Source: Casp-actino8 sp001510455 (GTDB lineage Bacteria; Actinomycetota; Acidimicrobiia; Acidimicrobiales; Ilumatobacteraceae). From it: DNA of 10,607 nucleotides. Both the position numbers and the translations under genes were made by a program. The stretch is from positions 1-10,607 of the forward strand of contig JAQCIK010000042.1 in NCBI GenBank assembly GCA_027592035.1, read 5' to 3'. The notes beneath the pieces are model-generated. The model was not told the origin of the DNA. It ran no database searches and saw only the letters and a program-made list of their open reading frames with translations. Positions 1 to 5,719 of this stretch are shown here, one piece after another. Positions within the stretch are counted from its first letter, which is position 1. Every line of letters starts with the position of its first letter.

Positions 1-210
1 CCCCTGCCAGGGTCACAACGGGGTCACAAACCATAAAGAATCCAGTGACCTGGCGATGTGCGCAGCTCGCTGTCTCTGTTAGTTGCGGGTCAGTACCGGA
101 GTCAGTGAACTGCCTGGTCCTGCCAGACCCTCATGCGACCTCTGATAGCGCAAAATTTCAACAAGGACAGACTCCCTGCGGCTCGGCGCTACCCACAGAA
201 TCTCTCCGCG
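1..210. other. Non-coding left end, possible edge of an integrated element
   Basis: No convincing gene is visible here. One frame is open from 45 to 275, but its last codons simply translate the T-arm of the tRNA fragment at 211-260, a common source of false proteins, and its codon use is unlike that of the real genes. The stretch is less GC-biased than the rest of the window and carries repeated GGTCAC motifs. Together with the tRNA remnant directly to its right, this fits the terminal non-coding arm of an integrated element whose integrase would lie outside the window. That reading is inference; no integrase is seen. Confidence 0.35.
11..51. repeat. Phased GGTCAC repeats (two direct, one inverted)
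   Basis: GGTCACAA occurs at 11-18 and again at 22-29, exactly 11 bp apart, which is one helical turn. The reverse complement GTGACC follows at 46-51. Three copies of a 6-mer in about 40 bp with helical phasing resemble arm-type or regulator binding sites. The link to an integrase is suggested only by the tRNA-derived fragment 160 bp downstream. Confidence 0.4.
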
Positions 211-260
211 GACTTCTACGGATCAAAAGGTTAGGGGTTCGAGTCCCTTCGAGCGCGCGA
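211..260 (+). other. Degenerate 3' half of tRNA-Arg, attachment-site-like remnant
   Basis: Bases 216-260 match the 3' part of a tRNA-Arg from the anticodon loop onward. By my count they agree at 38 of 45 positions with 1104-1148 of the intact tRNA-Arg in this window. The T-arm is intact (AGGGG, TTCGAGT, CCCTT) and is followed by a 3' acceptor strand CGAGCGC, but the end reads GCGA where the intact tRNA has GCCA. The anticodon loop reads CTACGGA, which would be anticodon ACG, so the source may be a tRNA-Arg(ACG) rather than the nearby UCG tRNA. An alternative alignment is GACTTC plus GGATCA with a 3-nt insertion. No D-arm or 5' acceptor strand precedes it, so it cannot be a working tRNA. A fragment running from the anticodon loop to the 3' end is typical of tRNA target sites used by tyrosine recombinases. 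Confidence 0.6.
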
Positions 261-351
261 GAGTCAGGGACGTGAGCGGGAGCGTTCCCAGATCAACTCA
301 CTCCACGTTCCGTCTTCCTTCGCCAATCCTTCGACGCTCATCGTCTGGATC

Positions 352-1059
352 ATGAGGTCGTCCTCGACATGTCGACGATGTGTCTCAGTGGGCAACGCGA
401 CCGATCCGCCACTGTGCACGAGATCGTTTCCGTCGACACGCGCCGTGAACGACACCGGGCCAGCCGAGCCGTCGAGGATCGTCTCGCTCCTGATTCCTGA
501 TCTGGCGCCTGAGAACACCCTCCGTGAGGACGAGTTGCCCTCATTGCAGTTGGTCGATCCCCGAGGAGAACTTCTCGAACTGTTTCCTGATCGACGTGTC
601 GAATTCGCCGAACCGTTCTCGGGAACCAACTACATCGAACTTCTCGATGTCGTCGACGTCGCCCGCCAAGGTGTCTACACCGTCACGGTGGTGGGCAGCG
701 GCCCCGCTCGTTTCACGGTTTCGATCGGGGATCTCGAGACCTTCGGAACTCCGGTCGAAGGCGTTACCGATCGTTCACTCGGAATCACAGGGGTGATGGA
801 TTGGTATGCGAGTAGCCCCAGCACGCCACTGTCGACTTCGTCGACTACCACCACAACTTCTACGCCTACTTCTACGGCACCCAGCACGACTGCTTCGTCT
901 TCACCTTCGTCAACTGAGCCCATGACAACCAACAGCGTCGACGACCCGGACCCGAGCCGGCGCACATCCAGTCGACTCGTCCTCGGAATCGTGGCTGCAG
1001 TGACGATCGTCGGGCTCGCTCTCGTCGGACGACGTCGAGGTCGGTCTCGGCCTCGCTAG
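352..1059 (+). CDS. 5'-truncated surface protein with Ser/Thr-rich stalk and C-terminal membrane anchor
   Basis: The frame is open from 235 to 1059, but the first possible start is ATG 352, and the frame begins inside the tRNA remnant. From ATG 352 the product is 235 aa. Residues 31-130 look like an extracellular beta-rich domain, with NDTG followed by SRIV and later a GVYTVTVVG strand, reminiscent of bacterial pre-peptidase C-terminal (PPC)-like domains. Residues 154-200 are a Ser/Thr/Pro stalk, 208-226 form one hydrophobic helix, and the tail RRRGRSRPR is strongly basic, giving a C-terminally anchored topology. Such a protein should begin with a signal peptide, yet none is present. There is neither a -10 box nor a Shine-Dalgarno sequence before ATG 352, and the domain-like sequence seems to extend upstream of it to about 280. 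I infer that the 5' end was lost at the tRNA-derived junction, so this may be a pseudogene. No specific function is recognised. Confidence 0.55.
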   Translation: MRSSSTCRRCVSVGNATDPPLCTRSFPSTRAVNDTGPAEPSRIVSLLIPDLAPENTLREDELPSLQLVDPRGELLELFPDRRVEFAEPFSGTNYIELLDVVDVARQGVYTVTVVGSGPARFTVSIGDLETFGTPVEGVTDRSLGITGVMDWYASSPSTPLSTSSTTTTTSTPTSTAPSTTASSSPSSTEPMTTNSVDDPDPSRRTSSRLVLGIVAAVTIVGLALVGRRRGRSRPR

Positions 1060-1072
1060 CCTGCCCCGTGCG

Positions 1073-1148
1073 GCGTCCGTAGCTCAATGGATAGAGCATC
1101 TGACTTCGGATCAGACGGTTGGGGGTTCGAGTCCCTCCGGGCGCGCCA
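1073..1148 (+). tRNA. tRNA-Arg (anticodon UCG)
   Basis: A full 76-nt cloverleaf can be folded by eye. The acceptor strand GCGTCCG pairs with CGGGCGC (one G-T pair), the D-stem is GCTC/GAGC, and the anticodon stem is TCTGA/TCAGA around loop CTTCGGA. The variable loop is CGGTT and the T-arm is GGGGG, TTCGAGT, CCCTC. The discriminator is G and the CCA end is encoded (1146-1148). Loop positions 34-36 read TCG, which decodes CGA arginine codons. It lies 13 bp after the truncated surface-protein gene, and the GDPD lipoprotein gene converges on it with a gap of 15 bp. Confidence 0.96.
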
Positions 1149-1163
1149 CTTTCTTCGAACGCC

Positions 1164-2231
1164 TCAGCTCTTGGCGAGCGACTCGTCGAGTGCTCTGATC
1201 GCCTCGGTCGGCTTCGCCGCATTGAGGCCGTCGGCGCCCAAAGCGAGCAGCTCGGCGTACAGCTCGTAGCTCTCGCCGCCGTTCGGCCACACCCAGGTGA
1301 CGAGTCCGGCCGCTTTCGCGGCCTCGACGTAGGCCGGGGTGAACACCTCGATGCCTTCGTACACGGGCGGCACCTGCATGATGCGTGCCCACTCCGGTGG
1401 CACCACACCACCGAGAGCGAACGCCGTCGACATGTCGAGACCCGGCGTCATCGCCACTGTCGGTGCGATGTCGTGGAAGTACTCGACCACCGTGTCGTCG
1501 AACGAGGTCACGATCGAACGATCGAGCGCGTCGTACTCGGTGAGAAGGCGCGCCAGTTCGTCCGCAGCTGCGAAGGCTTCCGGAGCCCGTCGCTTGATCT
1601 CGATGTTGAGGATCCAGCCGGGGAACGTCTGCAGAACCTCTTCGAAGGTCGCGATGGCGAAGTCATCGGCGGTGAAACCTTCGGGTGCCGCTGTGTCACC
1701 TGTGCGAACACCACGCCACACGTAAGCGTCGTCGGGCTGGTCGGCACAGGTGCACGTGTCGGTGAAGAAGTAGGCATTGTCGAGAGCGCGGACGTCATCG
1801 AAGGTCGCTTCGTGAACGACGAGATCGGCGTTCGCTGTGCGACCGGTGTCGTCGTCGTGATGCACGACCAACACGCCATCCGCGGTGAGCCGCACGTCGA
1901 GGTCGAGCGCATCGACACCGGCGATGGCGGCACTGATGAACCCGAACATCGAACTGTGCGGGCTCTCCTCTTCACCACTGGCGTGAGCGAGAACGATCGG
2001 ACGACCGAGAGCGAGTAGATCGTCCACGGTCGACACAACCGGATCGGGGATCAGGTCACGAGCCGAGACGGGTTCGGGAGCAAGAGTCGTGGTCGACTCG
2101 ACCGTGGCGGAGACCGCATCGGTGGTCGTGACTTCCGCCGTGGCCGACGTGGAGTCGGAGGATTCGGTCGTACCGCCACACGCCGCGATCGATACAAGTC
2201 CGAAGACCAACCAAAGATTCGTAGCCCTCAC
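1164..2231 (-). CDS. Glycerophosphodiester phosphodiesterase family lipoprotein
   Basis: The 355-aa product starts with a lipoprotein signal peptide (hydrophobic residues 7-17, lipobox SIAAC, Cys18). A Ser/Thr-rich linker to about residue 55 follows, and a GDPD-type TIM barrel spans about 78-350. This family cleaves glycerophosphodiesters to an alcohol and glycerol-3-phosphate; the anchor would place the enzyme on the outer face of the membrane. Family landmarks seen are the first His (H83 in VLAHASG), LDLDVRLTADG at 109-119, VVHHD at 122-126, and NIEIK at 209-213. Several normally conserved residues differ: the Arg of the usual HRG is Ala84, the PENT-like motif reads PHSS (91-94), and the usual Glu before the metal Asp is Asp110. 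Substrate and activity are therefore uncertain. The GTG start at 2231 overlaps the TGA of the upstream membrane-protein gene as GTGA, which suggests translational coupling. A TAGTAT box at 2239-2244, 7 nt before the start, could give an additional internal promoter. Confidence 0.85.
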   Translation of the reverse strand: MRATNLWLVFGLVSIAACGGTTESSDSTSATAEVTTTDAVSATVESTTTLAPEPVSARDLIPDPVVSTVDDLLALGRPIVLAHASGEEESPHSSMFGFISAAIAGVDALDLDVRLTADGVLVVHHDDDTGRTANADLVVHEATFDDVRALDNAYFFTDTCTCADQPDDAYVWRGVRTGDTAAPEGFTADDFAIATFEEVLQTFPGWILNIEIKRRAPEAFAAADELARLLTEYDALDRSIVTSFDDTVVEYFHDIAPTVAMTPGLDMSTAFALGGVVPPEWARIMQVPPVYEGIEVFTPAYVEAAKAAGLVTWVWPNGGESYELYAELLALGADGLNAAKPTEAIRALDESLAKS

Positions 2232-4216
2232 GTTGACGATACTAATGAGCGCCGACCGCTCACGAACGCCGCCGTGTACAACAGGAGTGCGACGATCAAC
2301 AGATTGCGATAACCGAGAACCAGTGCGGTGTACTCAAGGACGCCACCCACCATGGCGCCGATGAGATTGGCCGCGAAACCGGTCATCGAATCACCGGCGT
2401 CTCGGAATCGCTGCGAGAAGATCACATTGGCGATGAAGATCGGAGCGAAGGCGATCGCGCAGGCCGCGATCAGACGTGGCCAGAAACCCAAAGGCAAAAG
2501 GGCGTTCTGCGGAATGAGCCATCCGACGGCGATCGACACGGCCAACAAGCCGTACATCAGGTCGAGACGTTTCACCCGAACGCGTTTCGACACAACGACC
2601 GCCAGCAACACCGACGCGATGACACCCGAGAAGACGAGCGCGTTCACGAACCAGGTGGTGCCGAACAACAAGGCGAACTGCACGATGTTCTTCGTCTCGA
2701 GGAGCATGAACGCCACTCCCATGAAGAACAAATCGGCGTAGCTCCGCATCGCACCCATCGGTCCGCCCACCAGACGTACCAACACGACTGACGCGACCAG
2801 GATCAAACCGAGTGCGACCAGATAGAAGGTCGGGATCGACGGAGTCTTCAGATACGGGAACGGGCGATTGTCGGACACCGGTTCGGGAACATCGGCTCCG
2901 GCGACCCACCGCTCGCTCGACGGGCAGTCGACGGACTCGGTGCGCACACCCACCGACAGAACGGCCAGCGCCGTGCCATCGAGTTTGGTGATACACGGTT
3001 CGTGACCGAAGGCGTCGGTGAGTGTCTGGGCGTAACGATCGACCAGCCATGTCTCGCGGTACAAGTTGTACATGGCGAAGACCCCGTCATCGGTGAGGTG
3101 GTCACGGTAGGCCTCGGCGGCCTCGACGGTGAACAGATAACTCTCGAGGCGGATCGACGATGCACCTTGCACCAACGTCAAGGAGTCGGGCAGCGCAAGC
3201 ACGATCTGGTCCCACGTCTTGCTCGCTCGTTCGAGATACGCACGACCATCATCGACATGTGTATCCACGCGCGGATCACCGTACGGATCGTTGGGGTGAT
3301 ACTTCTTGGCCAGATCGAGAAGTCGATGATCGATCTCCACCGCATCGACGTGCTTCGCGCCATTGGCCAGCGCCACAGCGACGTCGTTTCCGCTCCCCGA
3401 ACCGATCACGAGAAGATCGTCGATCGGGTCATCGGAAGCACGATGTTCGTACAGGGTCTGGTACACCGGCCAGTCCCGGTCGGATGTCTGGAACCAGTGC
3501 GGAACTCCGTTCACGAGAACACCAGCGCCCTCGTCACCCAGCAGATAATTGGCCTTGTAGTACGGAGTCCAGAGGACGTTTTCCTCGCGGGATTCGACTC
3601 CCCACGTCGCGAGCAGGATCAGCACCGGGATCACGAGCAGCACGCCGTCGAAGAACTGCCGCGGCCACAAGGTCCAGACGAACACTGCCGTCGAGATGAC
3701 TCCCCACACGATCGGAGGCGCGCCGACGAACGACAAAAGGGCGAATCCGACGATGCCGATGAGGGAGCCGATGAGATCGAACTGGTAGGCCTCGAGGTTC
3801 CTCAATTGGCGGAACGTGTGGGCGATTCCGTTGCCGATACAAGCGAGCACGAAAGCAACGGCCAAGAAGACCGCCGGTAGTGCGAGTTCGCGAGGTGGAC
3901 CTGACGGCTTGAGCTCGGCCCCGAAAAAGATCAGATCTCCACCGGTCGACTCCACGGTGACCGGCACGTTGTGCACGAACAGCACGAGAACAGCCAGAGC
4001 AAGAGGGGCGAACCGATAGATCTGAACATCGGTGCGCTTGGCGAGAAGAAAGCCGAGCCCGATACCCAGAAAGCTCCCGAGCAGGACGATGTTGGAGAAA
4101 TAGGCCAGGTACAGGACGTTGCCGCCCAACCATCGGATGAGGGCCAGCTCGACGAAGAGCATCAAGAAGCACAGAACGACCAGTCGGATGCGAAGAAGGC
4201 GGGCGTTGCTGTCCAC
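2228..4216 (-). CDS. Multi-pass membrane protein with spermidine-synthase-like SAM-binding domain
   Basis: The 662-aa product has an N-terminal hydrophobic half (helices near residues 10-30, 34-58, 68-83, 112-132, 145-163, 168-184 and 188-204). A soluble domain follows at about 215-455, and a C-terminal block of about six helices covers 460-655. The soluble domain has the class I SAM-binding fold: VIGSGSGND at 270-278, acidic VEID at 293-296, and VDDGRAYL at 321-328. This is the layout of membrane proteins commonly labelled spermidine synthase. However, the Asp that deprotonates the amine in true aminopropyltransferases (usual context VDxxDP) seems to be replaced: the segment reads IVLALPDSLT at 338-347, with Ala341 at the expected place. 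It may therefore be a methyltransferase or another SAM-dependent enzyme. The GTG start has no Shine-Dalgarno sequence. The gene sits 41 bp after the guanine deaminase gene and overlaps the GDPD lipoprotein gene by 4 bp, so an operon is likely. A TAAGTT box (4226-4231) precedes the start by 9 nt. Confidence 0.8.
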   Translation of the reverse strand: MDSNARLLRIRLVVLCFLMLFVELALIRWLGGNVLYLAYFSNIVLLGSFLGIGLGFLLAKRTDVQIYRFAPLALAVLVLFVHNVPVTVESTGGDLIFFGAELKPSGPPRELALPAVFLAVAFVLACIGNGIAHTFRQLRNLEAYQFDLIGSLIGIVGFALLSFVGAPPIVWGVISTAVFVWTLWPRQFFDGVLLVIPVLILLATWGVESREENVLWTPYYKANYLLGDEGAGVLVNGVPHWFQTSDRDWPVYQTLYEHRASDDPIDDLLVIGSGSGNDVAVALANGAKHVDAVEIDHRLLDLAKKYHPNDPYGDPRVDTHVDDGRAYLERASKTWDQIVLALPDSLTLVQGASSIRLESYLFTVEAAEAYRDHLTDDGVFAMYNLYRETWLVDRYAQTLTDAFGHEPCITKLDGTALAVLSVGVRTESVDCPSSERWVAGADVPEPVSDNRPFPYLKTPSIPTFYLVALGLILVASVVLVRLVGGPMGAMRSYADLFFMGVAFMLLETKNIVQFALLFGTTWFVNALVFSGVIASVLLAVVVSKRVRVKRLDLMYGLLAVSIAVGWLIPQNALLPLGFWPRLIAACAIAFAPIFIANVIFSQRFRDAGDSMTGFAANLIGAMVGGVLEYTALVLGYRNLLIVALLLYTAAFVSGRRSLVSST

Positions 4217-4225
4217 GGTGTCGCC

Positions 4226-4231
4226 AACTTA
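4226..4231 (-). promoter_or_regulatory. Possible internal -10 box (TAAGTT)
   Basis: On the minus strand TAAGTT ends 9 nt before the GTG of the spermidine-synthase-like gene, inside the 41-bp gap after the guanine deaminase gene. The spacing is 3 nt longer than at the other putative leaderless starts in this window, and no -35 box is evident. It is a weak candidate. Confidence 0.25.
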
Positions 4232-4257
4232 GTGGGCTGCCTCGGGGCGCCGATGGA

Positions 4258-5625
4258 TCAGGCGTCGTCGACCCGGCCGGCCACTCGGCGACCGTCGACC
4301 CACACGTTGGTGATGTCGTTCGAGCCGGCGACACGCACGATTTTCTCGAACAACCGCTTTTCCGTATCGACCTCGTCCCATCGACGAAGAGCCGAACCCG
4401 GAGTCTCGACATCCACGGAAAATGCGTCGAACTTTCGACCGACTTCGAACGAGCCCACGGGAATGCCGAGCAGTTCGGCCCCGCCAGCAGTGGCCACGTG
4501 GAATGCGGTCACCGTGTCGATGCGCGACTCGGCCACACCCCGGTCGCTACTCGATCGACCCGGGTCGACCCCGTCCTCCAACATCCGCGACACAGTGACG
4601 GCGTGAGAACACTGGGGCAACAGCCCGACCGTCGGTCCACCGGCCACGTCGGAACCGAGGCCGACTCGCAGACCCCGGTCGAGCGCGCGCCGCAACGGAA
4701 AGACCGCGTTGGCGAAATACGAATTCGACAAGGGGCAGTGGGCGACGCCCGCCTGTCGTGCACGAACTCGATCCATGTCGCCATCGGTCAGATGATCGGC
4801 ATGGGCCAGAACCGTCGACTCCCGCAAGAGTCCGAACCCATCGAGCACTTCCGAATCAGTGTGTCCGAAACGCTCGATCACGTAGCCGTGTGCCCAGTCC
4901 GACTCCGAGCAATGCGTCTGCACGATCTGACCGGTGCTCGCCGCCAGTTCACCGAGGCCACGCAGCAGATCATCGGTGCACGCCGGAACGAACCGTGGCG
5001 TCACGATCGGTCGAACCCGAGACGGGCCACCTCCGGCTTCGAGCACGTCGTCGATCGAACGCGCCGAGGCGTCGACACCTTCCGATACGGATGCGTCCCG
5101 ATACCAGTCCGGAGTTCCCTCGGGATGATCCATCGCCACTCGACCGACGAAGGCACGTTGCCCGGCTTCACCGCACACCTCGGCCAGGCGCCGTGTCGCT
5201 CCCTCATGGATGCTGGAGAAGTACACCGCGGTGGTGGTGCCGTGAGCGAGCAGACTCGGCACCATGTGTCGCCACACACGATCGGCGAACACCTCATCGG
5301 CGTAACGGGCTTCGAGCGGGAACGTGTAGGCGAACAACCATTCCTCGAGCGGAAGATCGAGTCCGGTACCGAGTTGCGGCCACTGGGGCGCGTGAATGTG
5401 AGTGTCGATGAGTCCCGGCAACAACCGCTCCGACGGGCGAAGTCGCTTCACTCGCGTCGCCGAACGCAACAACTCTTGGCCTCGAGCATCGGCAACGGGA
5501 ACGACGTCGGAGATCACACCCGAGGCATCAACACCGATCGCCACGTCGATGAGAACGTCGAGCCGGTCGGAACGAGGTGCGTGATACGCCGTTCCGACCA
5601 CGACGAGATCGACCTCCGTTCCCAT
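4258..5625 (-). CDS. guaD: Guanine deaminase
   Basis: The 455-aa product is an amidohydrolase of the size usual for guanine deaminase, which hydrolyses guanine to xanthine and ammonia in purine salvage and catabolism in the cytoplasm. The metal and catalytic residues of the family are all in place: H76 and H78 in PGLIDTHIHAPQ (70-81), H238 and E241 in QTHCSES (236-242), H275 in LAHADHL (273-279), and D326 in GLGSD (322-326). The guanine deaminase-specific signatures APQ, YTFPLE (100-105) and PRF at 210-212 favour this enzyme over other amidohydrolases such as chlorohydrolases. ATG 5625 is preferred because a TACGCT box ends 6 nt upstream, giving a leaderless start; no Shine-Dalgarno sequence is seen. 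It is the first gene of a probable three-gene leftward operon and is divergent from the mscS-like gene. Confidence 0.92.
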   Translation of the reverse strand: MGTEVDLVVVGTAYHAPRSDRLDVLIDVAIGVDASGVISDVVPVADARGQELLRSATRVKRLRPSERLLPGLIDTHIHAPQWPQLGTGLDLPLEEWLFAYTFPLEARYADEVFADRVWRHMVPSLLAHGTTTAVYFSSIHEGATRRLAEVCGEAGQRAFVGRVAMDHPEGTPDWYRDASVSEGVDASARSIDDVLEAGGGPSRVRPIVTPRFVPACTDDLLRGLGELAASTGQIVQTHCSESDWAHGYVIERFGHTDSEVLDGFGLLRESTVLAHADHLTDGDMDRVRARQAGVAHCPLSNSYFANAVFPLRRALDRGLRVGLGSDVAGGPTVGLLPQCSHAVTVSRMLEDGVDPGRSSSDRGVAESRIDTVTAFHVATAGGAELLGIPVGSFEVGRKFDAFSVDVETPGSALRRWDEVDTEKRLFEKIVRVAGSNDITNVWVDGRRVAGRVDDA

Positions 5626-5631
5626 GCGACG

Positions 5632-5637
5632 AGCGTA
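5632..5637 (-). promoter_or_regulatory. Leaderless -10 box of guaD (TACGCT)
   Basis: On the minus strand TACGCT matches TANNNT and is followed by exactly 6 nt and then the ATG at 5625, so transcription would start at or next to the start codon. No good -35 lies at 16-18 bp; TTGCGA is present 14 bp upstream. The assignment follows the same geometry as four other genes in this window. Confidence 0.55.
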
Positions 5638-5649
5638 CTCAGCAGGTGC

Positions 5650-5666
5650 TTTCGCAACCGTTTCGC
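5650..5666. repeat. Phased direct repeat TTTCGC around the guaD -35 region
   Basis: TTTCGC occurs at 5650-5655 and 5661-5666, 11 bp apart, so both copies face the same side of the helix. They bracket the position expected for the guaD -35 box and lie in the shared 94-bp divergent region. They could be an operator for guaD, or chance in a GC-rich background. Confidence 0.3.
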
Positions 5667-5707
5667 GACAGATGACTCAATTCCGACTCTCGACCCCCGA
5701 GCGCTTC

Positions 5708-5713
5708 TAACGT
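5708..5713 (+). promoter_or_regulatory. Leaderless -10 box of the mscS-like gene (TAACGT)
   Basis: TAACGT fits TANNNT and ends 6 nt before ATG 5720. No clear -35 box is seen at standard spacing. Transcription would begin at or beside the A of the ATG. Confidence 0.55.
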
Positions 5714-5719
5714 CGTGTC

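Noticed and set aside
211..260. A functional tRNA
   Set aside because: The D-arm and 5' acceptor strand are missing, the anticodon stem is mispaired, and the CCA end is altered.
45..275. Open frame of 76 codons on the plus strand
   Set aside because: Its end translates the tRNA T-arm (GVRVPSSARE), codon use does not fit, and no promoter or ribosome binding site precedes it.
264..629. Open frame of 121 codons on the minus strand
   Set aside because: Low-complexity Ser/Arg/Gly composition opposite the surface-protein frame; it is explained as an antisense shadow.
1119..2018. 299-codon plus-strand frame starting within the tRNA
   Set aside because: It begins in the tRNA T-arm and lies wholly opposite the GDPD gene, which has clear motifs; an antisense shadow of GC-rich coding DNA.
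3002..3880. 292-codon plus-strand frame
   Set aside because: Opposite the spermidine-synthase-like gene; no domain recognisable and composition typical of an antisense reading.
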